From contig NZ_JAUTXR010000114.1 of NCBI RefSeq assembly GCF_030658505.1, positions 1 to 64,000 of the forward strand: 64,000 bases of DNA. Reading direction: 5' to 3'. The notes under the pieces were generated by a model. The model was given only the letters and a program-made list of their open reading frames with translations. It was not told the DNA's origin and did no database searches. This document shows positions 47,140 through 57,200 of the stretch, in pieces (position 1 is the stretch's first letter; every line of letters starts with the position of its first letter). Source of the stretch: Stenotrophomonas raiganjensis (SeqCode). Lineage in GTDB: Bacteria > Pseudomonadota > Gammaproteobacteria > Xanthomonadales > Xanthomonadaceae. The translations under genes were made by a program, and so were the position numbers.

Positions 47140-49092
47140 TCAGGCGGTACGCGCCAGCGCCAGCCGCAGCAGTCGCGCGTCCAGACGTTCGGCGAAGTCC
47201 TTCGGCGCCTGCAGGCCCATGCGCTGCAGGTACACCGCATCGCCGTCGCCGGCCGGTTGCCGCAGAGCCGCCCAGACCGTGCGCAGCTTGTCGCCGCGGG
47301 TCTGCGTGTTGGCCTTCAGCCAACCCAGCGCCTTCACCAGCACCTGCTCGATCTCGTTGAAGTCGCTGCCCAGCGGATAGTCCGGCAGGCTGCCGTCGGC
47401 GCGGAACGGTGCCAGCGCCGCCGCCAGCGCCTGTGGCGTGTTGCGCTCCTGGCGCTCCGGATCCGGTTGCGTGGCTGCCAGCAGCTTGCGCGAGGCCTGT
47501 GCCTGCTGCAGCAGGCCGCTCTGGAACGGGGCTTCGGTGATTGCCGTCATCGCATGCACGCAGTCCTCGTCGGTCAGTCCACGCAGGTCGGCGATGCCGT
47601 ACTCGTTGAGGTAGATGTCGCGCAGGTGGCGCGGGATGGTGGTGTGCCCGTAGTTCCAGCGCACGTTGGATTCGCGCCGGCCCTTGTCATCACGTGCGGC
47701 GCGGAACATCAGCACGCTGCGCGCTTCCGGCAGGGCATGTGCCATCGCCACGAAGTTGTACTGGCCACCCACGCCGGACACCACACGTCCGTCGTCCAGC
47801 GCATCCGACACCGCTGCGCCCAGCGCGGTGGCCATCATGCAGGAATTGAAGAAGCGCGCGTGCCGGCGCTGCAGGCGTTCCAGCGTCTCGTTGCCGCCGT
47901 ACAGCTGGTTGATCTCGCTGATGCGGCGCATGCCGATCGCACGGCACTCGTCTTCCGGCAGCGTGCGCAGCCACTCGTAGAACTCCGGCGAGCCCAGGTA
48001 GAACGCGCCGTGCAGGTACTCGCCCTCGGCCGCCAGGGTGGCGTGGTCGATGGACAGCGTGCTGCCGTTCTCGATGCGCTTCATCAGCGCCAGGTCGTCG
48101 TGCACCTTGCGCTTGATCACCCCGGTCTGCACCAGCCGGCGGAAGCCTTCGTTGAGCATCTCGCTGCAGCCGTACAGGCCCACCTCGAACGGATCCAGTC
48201 CGCCGATCTCCTGCACCAGCGGGTGGCTGGCCAGCTGTGGATCCAACGCATGCAGCACGCGGCGGTAGCGCGCGTTGTCGGTGTGGCGCAGCACCAGCGC
48301 ATGGCTGAGCGCGTCGGCCAGCGTGCCGATGCCGATCTGCAGGGTGCCGCCGTCGCGCACCAGCGTGCTGGCGTACAGGCCAATGGCGTAGTCTGCATCG
48401 CCGACCGGCTGCCGCGGCAGCCCGAACAGCGCCGGGTACGGCGGTGGCGGCGTGATCACCAGATCGAAGAAGGACACGTCGACCGTGGCCGAGCCGCCCA
48501 GATAGGGCAGCTGCGGATCGATCTCGGCAATCAGCAACGGGCGCGGCAGGCCACGCGCGGTCATCGCATCGAGCGTGTCCTGGGTGATGTCGTTGTTGCA
48601 CGACAGCGAAAGCCGGCGATCGTTCGGCCGCATCGCTACCTTCTGCACGATCACCTGTGGCGCGCGCTGCGCGACCGCATCGGCGGCGTGGGTGTAGTTC
48701 AGGCTGGTATAGCTGGACTGCGCCTGCCGCGAACCGAGCAGGGCGCCGGACTGCATGTAGAACTCTTCCACCTGCACGTGCGCCGGCAACGCGTCGCGCG
48801 CGATGGCATCGGCATAGGCCAGGCGCGGGAAATCGTCGCCGAAATGGCGCTGCGCGAACGGTGCCATGAAGCGTGCCTCCAGGCCGTTGCCGCGCGCCTT
48901 TGGCGGGTTCAGCGACAGCGCGGTATACAGCTGCAGCGGCCGCGACGCATCGTGCTCGACGCGCGCGTACAGGGCATTGAGCAGCCGATGTGGCTTGCCC
49001 AGTGCCAGCGGTGCCCCGATCCGCAGCGGCCCGTCCACGCGCGCAAACAACCAGTCGACAGCGGCGTCCAGGTCGGTGAGGTGTTCGGTCAT
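47140..49092 (-). CDS. Acetyl-CoA hydrolase/CoA-transferase family protein
   Basis: This is a 650-residue cytoplasmic protein. The C-terminal two-thirds match class I CoA transferases and acetyl-CoA hydrolases: GGTLQIGIGTLADALSHAL, GLYGCSEMLNEGFRRLVQTGVIKR, then GVGGQYNFVAMAHALPEARSVLMFRA and DIRGLTDEDCVHAM-like stretches (here LRGLTDEDCVHAMTAI). Members move CoA between acyl groups (for example succinyl-CoA:acetate) or hydrolyse acetyl-CoA, through a glutamyl-CoA intermediate. At 650 residues it is longer than the usual 430-510, with extra N- and C-terminal regions. The start at 49092 (MTEHLTDLDAAVDWL) was chosen because the upstream in-frame peptide is non-conserved and overlaps the next gene. 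Substrate cannot be assigned. Confidence 0.88.
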   Translation of the reverse strand: MTEHLTDLDAAVDWLFARVDGPLRIGAPLALGKPHRLLNALYARVEHDASRPLQLYTALSLNPPKARGNGLEARFMAPFAQRHFGDDFPRLAYADAIARDALPAHVQVEEFYMQSGALLGSRQAQSSYTSLNYTHAADAVAQRAPQVIVQKVAMRPNDRRLSLSCNNDITQDTLDAMTARGLPRPLLIAEIDPQLPYLGGSATVDVSFFDLVITPPPPYPALFGLPRQPVGDADYAIGLYASTLVRDGGTLQIGIGTLADALSHALVLRHTDNARYRRVLHALDPQLASHPLVQEIGGLDPFEVGLYGCSEMLNEGFRRLVQTGVIKRKVHDDLALMKRIENGSTLSIDHATLAAEGEYLHGAFYLGSPEFYEWLRTLPEDECRAIGMRRISEINQLYGGNETLERLQRRHARFFNSCMMATALGAAVSDALDDGRVVSGVGGQYNFVAMAHALPEARSVLMFRAARDDKGRRESNVRWNYGHTTIPRHLRDIYLNEYGIADLRGLTDEDCVHAMTAITEAPFQSGLLQQAQASRKLLAATQPDPERQERNTPQALAAALAPFRADGSLPDYPLGSDFNEIEQVLVKALGWLKANTQTRGDKLRTVWAALRQPAGDGDAVYLQRMGLQAPKDFAERLDARLLRLALARTA

Positions 49093-49126
49093 GCGCGGTG
49101 GTCCTGCGTGTGGGGGAGTGCGGGCA

Positions 49127-49684
49127 TTACAGCATGTCGGGCTTGAACCGCCGTCGACGCGAGACTTCGGCGCCGGACACCATGAACTGCCCATCGCCGC
49201 GGTAGTGCACCGTGCGTGGCAGCTTCGGCCGTGGCGCGACGTGCGCATGCACGATTTCCCAGATGAACAGGTTGCTCGATGTCACCTGGCTGTCGTCGTA
49301 CAGGCGGCACTCGAAGCACGAATGGCACTGCCCCACCAGCGGCGCGCCGACCTCGCGTGCGGGCAGCGCGTCGAGCCCGAACCGGGCGAACTTGTCGACC
49401 TCGCGACCGCTGCAGTTGCCGATGTCGACCACGGTATCGAGCAGCTCCACGCTGGGTACGTTGATCACGCACTCGCCACTGCCGACGGCCAGGCCGTGGC
49501 TGTGGTTCTCGTTCCACAGGTAGGTGGCGACCAGTGAAGGTGAAAAGCCCATCACCATGTGCCAGCCCATCGTCATCAGGTTGCGCTGACCACGCCAGGC
49601 GGTGCTGACCAGCACGATCGGGCCGGGTTCGAGGAAACGGCGGGCCTGCTCGACCGGGAAGTCCTTCTTGGGCAGCGCTTTCAT
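49127..49684 (-). CDS. Flavin reductase-like (FMN-binding split barrel) protein
   Basis: This 185-residue protein belongs to the flavin reductase domain family (FMN-binding split barrel). GPIVLVSTAWRGQRNLMTMGWHMVMGFSPSLVATYLWNENHS is the FMN-binding strand-turn region. SGECVINVPSVELLDTVVDIGNCSGREVDKF and the Cys-containing GQCHSCFECRLYDD follow. Relatives bind FMN and use NAD(P)H to supply reduced flavin or act as oxidoreductases on unknown substrates. The start MKALPKKDFPVEQ at 49684 removes an upstream stretch that would overlap the BlaI operator region. It is co-directional with the acetyl-CoA hydrolase-family gene (34-base gap) and divergent from the BlaI-type repressor. Confidence 0.88.
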   Translation of the reverse strand: MKALPKKDFPVEQARRFLEPGPIVLVSTAWRGQRNLMTMGWHMVMGFSPSLVATYLWNENHSHGLAVGSGECVINVPSVELLDTVVDIGNCSGREVDKFARFGLDALPAREVGAPLVGQCHSCFECRLYDDSQVTSSNLFIWEIVHAHVAPRPKLPRTVHYRGDGQFMVSGAEVSRRRRFKPDML

Positions 49685-49747
49685 CCGAAGCCTCGGGTGG
49701 GAGGGCTCGATGCTGGCGCAAGGCCGATGAATCCGGAGTCGAGGGGC

Positions 49748-49802
49748 TTGACAGCCAGTTCGATTACGTGCGTAATCGAAATGTCGATTACGGATGTAAA
49801 TC
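49748..49802 (+). promoter_or_regulatory. BlaI-type promoter with two operators
   Basis: A -35 TTGACA (49748-49753) is followed after 17 bases by -10 CGTAAT (49771-49776). Operator 1, CGATTACG-TG-CGTAATCG (49761-49778), covers the spacer and -10. Operator 2, CGATTACGGATGTAAATC (49785-49802), is an imperfect copy that runs up to the start codon. Both contain the TTAC/GTAA arms known for BlaI/MecI/CopY operators, so the repressor probably controls itself. Confidence 0.8.
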
Positions 49803-50168
49803 ATGACCCCGATCAGCGAAGCCGAAGCCGTTGTGATGGAGGTGCTGTGGCATCAGGCACCGCGTAGCGCCGACGAGGTGGTCGCCGCGCTGGCCCACCG
49901 CGACTGGGCCGAGCCGACCATCAAGACCCTGCTCAACCGCCTGCTGACCAAGGGCGCGATCGCCGCCGAGCGCGATGGCCGGCGCTATCTGTACCGCCCG
50001 CTGCTGCAGCGCCAGGCCTGGGTGGAGGCACAGAGCCAGGACTTCATCGGGCGCGTCTTCGAAGGCCGCGTGGCACCGCTGGTGGCGCACTTCAGCGAAC
50101 GTGGCCAGTTGAGCGCGCAGGACATTGCCGAACTGAAGAAGCTGATCCAGGAGCTGGACCATGACTGA
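49803..50168 (+). CDS. BlaI/MecI/CopY-family transcriptional repressor
   Basis: This is a 121-residue winged-helix dimeric repressor. The sequence MTPISEAEAVVMEVLWHQAPRSADEVVAALAHRDWAEPTIKTLLNRLLTKGAIAAERDGRRYLYRPLL is the family DNA-binding domain, and the helical C-terminus (LSAQDIAELKKLIQELDHD) is the dimer region that the partner protease cleaves. Its own promoter holds two matching operators. The ATG at 49803 directly abuts operator 2, and no ribosome binding site is visible, so translation may be nearly leaderless. It overlaps the M56 peptidase gene by eight bases, forming a repressor-sensor pair. No beta-lactamase gene is adjacent, so what it regulates beyond this operon is not known. 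Confidence 0.93.
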   Translation: MTPISEAEAVVMEVLWHQAPRSADEVVAALAHRDWAEPTIKTLLNRLLTKGAIAAERDGRRYLYRPLLQRQAWVEAQSQDFIGRVFEGRVAPLVAHFSERGQLSAQDIAELKKLIQELDHD

Positions 50169-51363
50169 GCTGCTCGGCGGACTATGGCAGGCCAGCCTGT
50201 GGTTGGCGGTGGGCGCGGTCCTGCTGGCGGTGATGCGGCCGCTGCTGGTGCGATTGGGGGGCGCTGGTCTGGCCTACCGCAGCTGGTGGCTGCTGCCGAT
50301 GCTGCTGCTGGCACTGATGCTGCCGTTGCCGCAGGTTGCGTTGTTGCAGCAGGCGCCCACGCTGCCGCTGACAGTGCTGCCCGGTGCCATTGATGGCGCG
50401 GCCGGACAGTCCTTGCCATGGGCCGGGTTGTTGCTGGCATTCTGGGCCGTGGGCACGGGCCGCTGCCTGCTGCGCGACCTGCGCGCGCAGCGTCGATTCG
50501 AACGGCGCATGGGCCTGCTGACGCCGCGCACCGATGGCAGCTGGCAGGCCAGCGCCGACCCGGGCCTGCCAGCGCTGGTCGGGTTGTGGCAGCCGCGCAT
50601 CGTGGTCGGTCCTGACTTCGATCAGCAGTTCAGCGCGCAGGAACAGAGCCTGATCCTGCTGCACGAGCGCAGCCACCGCCGCAATGGCGATCATTGGGCC
50701 AATGGTGCGTTGCTGCTGGTCCGCGCGGTGTTCTGGTTCCACCCGCTGGTGCCCTGGGCCGCACGCTGCTTCCTGCGCGACCAGGAACTGGCCTGCGATG
50801 CCCGCACCATCGGCCCGCAGCCTGCGCTGCGCGGCCTCTATGCCAGCACGCTGCTGAAGGCGCAGCTGGTTCACCCGGTTGCGCCAGCGGTCTGCCATTG
50901 GCGCAGCCAACCCGTGTTGAAGGAGCGTATCGCCATGTTGAAGCAGTCCAAGCGGAAGGCATTGCCGTGGGTGTCGGGGCAGGTGCTGGTCGTCGGGTTG
51001 TGCCTGGGAATGGGCGCAGTAGCGTGGGCCAGCCAGGGCGATGCGATGGCCGGCCGCCCGGCAGCGGCGGTCACGGATCGGGAGATCCAGGTCGTCAAGA
51101 TGCCACCGCCCTCCTATCCCAGGTCCGCGTTCGAGCAACGCCAGGTGGGCGTGGTGAACCTGCGCGTGGAAGTGGATGCCAGCGGCCAACCCACCGATGT
51201 CAGGGTGCTCAGTGCCACCAATCCGGGCGTGTTCGACGCGGTGTCGATCACCGCAGCGCGCAGCTGGACCTATCGGCCGGCGATGAAGAACGGCAAGCCG
51301 GTGGCAGGCGCAGTGAAGATTCCGATCACCTTTGCGATGGACAACAGCGAGGACGCCCAGTGA
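50161..51363 (+). CDS. M56 (BlaR1-type) membrane metallopeptidase with TonB-like C-terminal domain
   Basis: This 400-residue inner-membrane protein has membrane segments near residues 10-30, 42-62, 80-95 and 185-200. A cytoplasmic zinc peptidase site follows (HERSH, residues 168-172, with E209 in RDQELACD), and another membrane helix lies near 280-297. In BlaR1/MecR1 this peptidase cleaves the BlaI-type repressor after signal binding. The usual penicillin-binding sensor domain is missing. In its place is a periplasmic TonB C-terminal-like domain (about 315-395: PPSYPRSAFEQRQVGVVNLRVEVDASGQPTDVRVLSATNPGVFDAVSITAARSWTYRPA). The signal sensed is therefore not predictable. It overlaps the repressor gene upstream and the lipoprotein gene downstream. 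Confidence 0.9.
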   Translation: MTELLGGLWQASLWLAVGAVLLAVMRPLLVRLGGAGLAYRSWWLLPMLLLALMLPLPQVALLQQAPTLPLTVLPGAIDGAAGQSLPWAGLLLAFWAVGTGRCLLRDLRAQRRFERRMGLLTPRTDGSWQASADPGLPALVGLWQPRIVVGPDFDQQFSAQEQSLILLHERSHRRNGDHWANGALLLVRAVFWFHPLVPWAARCFLRDQELACDARTIGPQPALRGLYASTLLKAQLVHPVAPAVCHWRSQPVLKERIAMLKQSKRKALPWVSGQVLVVGLCLGMGAVAWASQGDAMAGRPAAAVTDREIQVVKMPPPSYPRSAFEQRQVGVVNLRVEVDASGQPTDVRVLSATNPGVFDAVSITAARSWTYRPAMKNGKPVAGAVKIPITFAMDNSEDAQ

Positions 51364-51923
51364 AGTCCGCGCCGCTGTTGATGATGGCGGCGCTGATGGT
51401 GGGGTGTGCGAGCCAGGACCGCCTGGCCACCGTGGATACCCGCAGCGAGAATGTCGGCCATCAGCGACTGCAGCCGCAGACCGGTGGCGGCAATGGACAG
51501 GTGCAGGCGTACTCGCTGGGTGCGAGCGAAGGCTACCGGATGCCGCAGTTGCGCATGGCACCGGATCCGCAGGTCGGCGATCGTGACCCGCGTGCGGAAC
51601 TGGCGCCGACCACCATCTGCCTGCAGGTGGTGGTCGATGCGCAGGGCCGCGTCGAACGCAGCATGCCGCTGACTGATCGCCCGGAGTGCGCGGCGGGTGC
51701 TGCAGGTGAAAATGCGCCCCTGCTGCAGGCTGCGCAGGAGGCGGTTGCGATGTGGGAGTACTCGTCCGCCGCGGTCTGCCACTTCGCACCGGGCAAGGTG
51801 CCCGCCGATCGCGGCGACTGCCGCGGCGCCGAGCGCGTCGAGCCGGTGGCGGTCACCCTGCAGTACGCCTTCACCTTCGAGGTCGTGAAGGGCCAGCATG
51901 TGGTGCGGATGCAGGGGCGGTAG
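51360..51923 (+). CDS. Putative lipoprotein with a TonB-C-like domain
   Basis: This 187-residue protein starts at GTG 51360, overlapping the peptidase stop. It begins with a short lipoprotein signal, MKSAPLLMMAALMVGCASQ (lipidated Cys about residue 16). The rest is a linker and a region whose pattern (ICLQVVVDAQGRVERSMPL, AAQEAVAMWEYSSA, VEPVAVTLQYAFTFEVV) resembles the same TonB C-terminal fold seen at the end of the M56 protein, with cysteines added (ICLQ, PECA, AVCHF, GDCRG). It could be a periplasmic partner or ligand-sensing subunit for the M56 protein. That is inferred from position and domain resemblance only. Confidence 0.7.
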   Translation: MKSAPLLMMAALMVGCASQDRLATVDTRSENVGHQRLQPQTGGGNGQVQAYSLGASEGYRMPQLRMAPDPQVGDRDPRAELAPTTICLQVVVDAQGRVERSMPLTDRPECAAGAAGENAPLLQAAQEAVAMWEYSSAAVCHFAPGKVPADRGDCRGAERVEPVAVTLQYAFTFEVVKGQHVVRMQGR

Positions 51924-51961
51924 CGGCGGGCCACGCTGTCGGTACAGAGATGCAGCGATTG

Positions 51962-51990
51962 TTGACAAGGGGCGGTTCCGGGCGTATCTA
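51962..51990 (+). promoter_or_regulatory. Possible promoter of the RHS locus
   Basis: TTGACA (51962-51967), 17 bases, then TATCTA (51985-51990). The -35 is perfect and the -10 weak. It lies about 130 bases before the first RHS ORF. Confidence 0.4.
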
Positions 51991-52118
51991 GGCGGCTGGG
52001 GCTTGGGGCGCAACGTTCTACCCAGGGGAGCCGCCAGTGCCTGGCGGATCAATCGAAGTATCAACGTGTTGACGACGTCATGGATGGCGCGTGCGCGAAT
52101 CCATGCGAGGGAATACGT

Positions 52119-54239
52119 ATGGATTCGGCATTCCGCTTGATGTCCTGCCTCCTGTCCACTCGACGCATCCAGGAGGCCGCTACTGGGTGGATGTGTCGTG
52201 AACTTCATCTTTTTCCCGCTGCCCTGTTGAGCGTTATTGTCGGCTTGGCGTCTGCTGAGGCTGACGGGCGAATCATCCAGAATCAGCCGGGATCGGGTGG
52301 TGCCGGCGCGGGCGCAGGACCTGGTATCACCAACCTTCCACGCGTGGATGCTGTTGCCGATGGTGTGGTGCCTGGGCGACTGGATGGGTTCATGGCGCTC
52401 TGGGGCGTTCCTTCGAATCTTTTCCCTGGGCCAAATCAATGGGATGACTTCGTTGAACCCAGTAAAGGAGAGCCGGACCAGTCGGGGAGGGATGCCGCCG
52501 ACGAGTGCCCGAAGAGTGGCAACCCGGTGGTTCTTCGCACCGGTACGAAAGTGGAAACCGAACTGGATTTCACTGGCGGTGGCGAGATGCCATTGACGCT
52601 CGAGCGCACGTTCAACTCCGCTGTGATGGATCGCTTCAACATTTTCGACACGTGGTACAGCAACCTTGATCGGCAGCTGGTCGTCTACACGGACTCGAAC
52701 GAGGCGCGCATGCGCCGCCCCGATGGTCGTTATCTGGTGTTCAAGCGAGGAGGCGACGGTATTTACCGGGAGGATGGTGCACAGCAGGGCGGGCAGTTGA
52801 AGTCAGTTGCGGGCGGAAAGTGGATCTACCTGAGCCCCGATCTGACTACGGAGACCTACGAAGGCACCAAGATGGTGGAGATCCGGAACGCCAACGGCGT
52901 GCGCTGGACCTTGAGTTACGGAGGTCCTGAAGGTTCCCAGCTGCAGCGCGTCACCCATAGCAATGGCCGCTATATTGAGTTCACCTGGATCCAGAAGAAT
53001 GCACAGACTGGCGTTGATCCGCGTGTGATCAGGGTGCGGGACCCGCAGGGAAATACCATCGAATACGGATACACGCAGGACGTGTACGGGTTCCTGGAGT
53101 CGGTTACCTACAACGGCACTCCTGCCACCACGGTCAAGTATCACTACATGTACAAGGAGCTGGGGCAGACCTACGGGCTGCCGCTGCTCACCGGCAAGTC
53201 GATCAATGGTCGCCGCTACTCGATGTTCACCTACGACGATAAGAATCGTGCGACTTCGACGGCGCATGCGGGGGGCGTCGAGCGGTTTGGCTTCGCGTAT
53301 GAGCCGGGAGCCAATGGAGAGAGCGTTACCGTGGAGACCAACCCGCTTGGAAAGGTCGCCCGCTATCGTTTCAAGGACAGGAGACTGATCGCCATCGAAG
53401 GCCTTCCTTCGGCGAACTGTGCCGCAGGCTATAGCGAAACGCACTACGACGAAAACGGGAATACATCGCTCACTTCGGATTTCGAAGGAAATCTGACCCG
53501 CTATCAGTACGACACCCATGGCCATCTTCTTCGCCGTGAAGAAGCAAGCGGGACGCCCATTGCGCGGGTGACGACATTCGAGTGGGATGAGCAGGGCAAC
53601 CGTGTCGTGGCGGAAACGCTGCAGGGGGTGCTTGAAACCCGCTATGCCTACGACGCAAATAATCGGCTGGTGTCCCGCTCGGAGAAGAGCCTGGTTGCCG
53701 GTCATGCGCAGGGCGAAGTGCAGACGACTACCTTCAGCTATCAGCTGCACCCCAATGGCCTTGTCAGCAGGATGGTCGAGGACGGGCCGGCAGCGGGTAG
53801 TGGTGATGCGGTGACGTCCACCTACTCGGAGCTGGGTGACCTGGTGCGGATCGAGAACAGCCTCGGGCACGCTGTGGTCATGGGCGGGTACACGGGTTAC
53901 GGCTATCCGGGCTACTCGATTGACGTGAACGGTGTGCGTACGGATTTCGTTTACGACTCGCGTGGACGACCTTCCGAGGTTCGTCTGCTGTTGTCCAGTG
54001 GTGTCCGTACGACCCACTATGAATACGACGCCTTTGGCAAGCTCGCGTCCGTGACCGGGCCGGATGGTGTCAGGATTTCCCACCTCTATGACCTGGCTGG
54101 TCGGCTGCTGTCTACCTCGATGCCTGAGCCGAACGGGAGCTTTGCTGAAACGCGATATGAGTACAACGCATTCTCGCTTCCGGTCACTGAAACAGTGCAG
54201 CGTGTATTTGCCGATCCAGGCCGGGGGACTCAGCCATGA
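52119..54239 (+). CDS. RHS-repeat protein, N-terminal half of a split RHS toxin
   Basis: This is a 706-residue protein, probably exported. From about residue 135 (SGNPVVLRTGTKVETELDFTGGGEMPLTLERTFNS) it shows the DUF6531-type opening of RHS proteins. It is followed by many YD/RHS repeats (GNTIEYGYTQD, RYSMFTYDDKNR, LTRYQYDTHGHLLRREE, RYAYDANNRLVSR, THYEYDAFGKLASV). It ends in repeat sequence with no core or toxin tip. The ATG at 52119 has GAGGGA six bases upstream. A later in-frame ATG at 52191 would give a cleaner signal peptide (MCRELHLFPAALLSVIVGLASAEA) behind AGGAGG at long spacing, and may be the true start. The stop overlaps the next ORF by four bases. G/C content is visibly below the flanking genes. 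Confidence 0.85.
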   Translation: MDSAFRLMSCLLSTRRIQEAATGWMCRELHLFPAALLSVIVGLASAEADGRIIQNQPGSGGAGAGAGPGITNLPRVDAVADGVVPGRLDGFMALWGVPSNLFPGPNQWDDFVEPSKGEPDQSGRDAADECPKSGNPVVLRTGTKVETELDFTGGGEMPLTLERTFNSAVMDRFNIFDTWYSNLDRQLVVYTDSNEARMRRPDGRYLVFKRGGDGIYREDGAQQGGQLKSVAGGKWIYLSPDLTTETYEGTKMVEIRNANGVRWTLSYGGPEGSQLQRVTHSNGRYIEFTWIQKNAQTGVDPRVIRVRDPQGNTIEYGYTQDVYGFLESVTYNGTPATTVKYHYMYKELGQTYGLPLLTGKSINGRRYSMFTYDDKNRATSTAHAGGVERFGFAYEPGANGESVTVETNPLGKVARYRFKDRRLIAIEGLPSANCAAGYSETHYDENGNTSLTSDFEGNLTRYQYDTHGHLLRREEASGTPIARVTTFEWDEQGNRVVAETLQGVLETRYAYDANNRLVSRSEKSLVAGHAQGEVQTTTFSYQLHPNGLVSRMVEDGPAAGSGDAVTSTYSELGDLVRIENSLGHAVVMGGYTGYGYPGYSIDVNGVRTDFVYDSRGRPSEVRLLLSSGVRTTHYEYDAFGKLASVTGPDGVRISHLYDLAGRLLSTSMPEPNGSFAETRYEYNAFSLPVTETVQRVFADPGRGTQP

Positions 54240-57200
54240 GTAGATTCATTCGGGACATCGGTCTATGCGTTCTATTGCTCCTTGCCATGATCGGCAGTGC
54301 TGCCGCCGAGGGGTGGATCCGCTTGGATGGCCCACCGGCCGGCAGCACCTATCAGGCGCCGGCGGTGTTCGAGCTGAAGGTCAATTGGGGGGTTACGACT
54401 ACCGGTCCCAAGGCGGAATACATTGATGGACTGCGTCTGTTGCGGAACGGCACGGTCGTTACCATCCAGGCGGGTGGCGTCTATCGGGAGGCCGGCCTCA
54501 GCCCGGGCACCTATTACTATGAACTGCGTGCGGATGCCGTGCGCAACCTTCCTGACGGCGACCAGACTCGACGATCATTGGTATCGGCGGTCGGTCCGAT
54601 TACGGTCAATGCACCACCTGCACCTTTCGACGGTGCTGAATTCGTCGGTTCGACAATCCCTGGTCCCCTGCAGCATCGCACGCCCTATACGTTCACCGCG
54701 ACGGTGCGCAATACGGGAAACACCACATGGCCGGCGGGCTATGAATATCAGCTGGGAGGTTCGCACGACAGCTACGCAAGTACATGGTCGTTCTCCAATG
54801 TGCCCGTTCCGCATGCTGTCGCACCTGGCCAGACGGTTACTTTCAATATCAACGTCACCACACCGCCACCCGGCGAGTATGGATTCCAACTGCAGATGAT
54901 ACGCAACGGTGCCGGGCGTTTTGGTGCAGCGTCCGGCTTGGCGACGTTATGGGTGAATGGTCCCATCAACAAGGCGCATTTCATCGACCAGAATGTGCCC
55001 GCCGAGATGGAGGCAGGGAAAACCTACAGTGTCTCCCTGCGGATGAACAATGCAGGCAACACCACATGGACCTCGGCGGCCGGCTATGCGCTTGGATCCC
55101 TGAACGACAACGCAGCGTGGGGAACTTATCGCCTGTCTCTGCCTGGTGATATCGGACCGGGTGCTACGGCTGTGATAATTGCGCAGGTGCGTGCGCCAAC
55201 CACGCCAGGTGTCTACAACTTCCAGTGGCAGATGGTGCAGGACGGCGTCGAATGGTTCGGTGTTTACACCACCAATGTCGCCGTCAAGGTAAGCGCACCG
55301 CCCTCGTTGGTTACGGGAAACATTGACGGACTTTCCAGTGATGGAACCACACTGCAGGGCTGGGCCTGCAGTACGAGCCGTGACGATTCCATCGACGTCC
55401 ACCTTTACGCCGGTGGAGCGGCGGGTCAAGGTGGCGTATTCCTGGCGGGCGTTCGTGCCGATCTGGCGAGTGAAGCGGCCGTCGCCACAGCGTGCAGAGC
55501 ATCAGGCTCACGTTACCGGTTCTCGATACCGCTGACTTATTCCCAGCGTCGTGATCATGTCGGGAAGGGACTCTTTGTTCATGGCATTTCGCCTGTCGGC
55601 GGAGCCAACAGTCTGATTGGTGGCTCTGGCACCTTCCAGGTTCCACCAGCACCAGTCGGCAGCATCACGGCAAGCCCTAATCCCTGCACCATACCTTGGG
55701 GGCAATCGACGTGTTCGGCAATCGTGCAATGGCTGGTGTCCCAAGGTAGTGCGGAGCTTTGGGCGGCCGCGGGAAGTGGGGCAGGCACTCAATTGGCGAG
55801 CGGTCCTGGCGGCAGCATCGCTTTGACCAACGTCACTGCGGCGGGCATGCGTCTGTGGCTGGTCAGTCGAGGCGAGACGATCGCTGAGGCTGCAGTCTCC
55901 ACGATCGCGGGTGTCAGGCCGGGAGAAGTGCTTTCTCGGGTCAACTATGGCTACGACGAGCTCGGTCGAATGATTTCCCGCAGCGATGGTGCCGGAACGA
56001 CACAGCATTTCAAGTACGATGGCAACGGGAATCAGGTCGAGCTGATCGATGGGGCAGGCAATGTCCAGCGGTCGAACTACGATGCGCTGGGGCGCGTGGT
56101 CTCGTCCCAGGCCGCTTCTGGATCTATCCAATACTTCCACTACGATGGGCTTGATCGTATTGTTGGAATCGTCGATCAAGGTGGTTTCCAGACCCGCTAT
56201 GAGCGTGACGGATTCGGGCGGGCGTGGTTGAAGGTTAGTCCTGACACCGGAACCAGTACTTATAGTTACGCTGCGCCGGCACGTGTTATGGGAAACGTGC
56301 GATCCGATGGTGCGCAAGCCACGATGCAGTACGACGGGATTGGGCGAGTCCTTTCCGTGGTGGCCGCAGGAGACGAGCGCCACTTCACCTACGATGGTTG
56401 CGTGAACGGAATCGGGCGCATGTGTACGGCTTCAACGCCTCAATCCGTTGTCAGTTTCAAGTATGCCCAGGATGGACAGTTGGCGGAGCGCTCTGAGGAA
56501 TTCTCTGCGCAGGGTATGCAACGCAGCGTTCTTGGAATCCGTTATGAGGCGAGTGGACGACTGTCGGGCATTACGTATCCAGACGGGGTGGTTGCCGACT
56601 ACACCTACGCTGGAGCTCGCCTTGCGGGTCTCAATGTCATTGTTGGGGGTGTCTCGCGCTCGATCGTTGCGGGCGCTCGTTACACTCCGAGCGGGGCCGT
56701 AGCCGAGCTGACACTTGGTAATGGCATGTCGTACAGAAACACGTATGACCTTGGCGGGCGTCTGTCGGGGCGGTCTGCTGTGCCTGCGGGGAACGGCACT
56801 GCGCTGCAGGAGCTGGCGTACACGTTCGATGCAGCGGGCCATATGCGATCAATCGAGGACCGCCTCGCTCCGCAGTTGACGCAGGTCATTGAGCATGATC
56901 CTGATGGGCGGCTGTCCCGGTTGTCGCGCTCAGGTCTTGATCACATCATGACTTATGATGCGAACGGAAACTGGCTGAGTCACACGGACCAGTCTGCTTC
57001 CCGTCAATACGCCTTCGAGACGGGCAGTAACCGATTGCTGGGGTATCTCTCCAACCGGCCCGGCGAGGCTGACCGGGTGTACACGCATGACGCAATGGGA
57101 AACCGGACCGGCGAGTCTTCGCAGGGCGATGTGCGCAGTTACCGGTACGATGGATTCAATCGCATGGTTGGGGCCACAATCAATGGCAACGATACCCAGT

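Noticed and set aside
49803..51923. A beta-lactam resistance operon
   Set aside because: BlaI-type repressor and M56 peptidase are present, but there is no penicillin-binding sensor domain and no beta-lactamase gene in the neighbourhood.
54200..54260. The two RHS ORFs as a frameshifted single gene
   Set aside because: The second ORF has its own start in an ATGA overlap and an immediate signal peptide and Ig-like domains, which would not occur in the middle of a continuous RHS shell.
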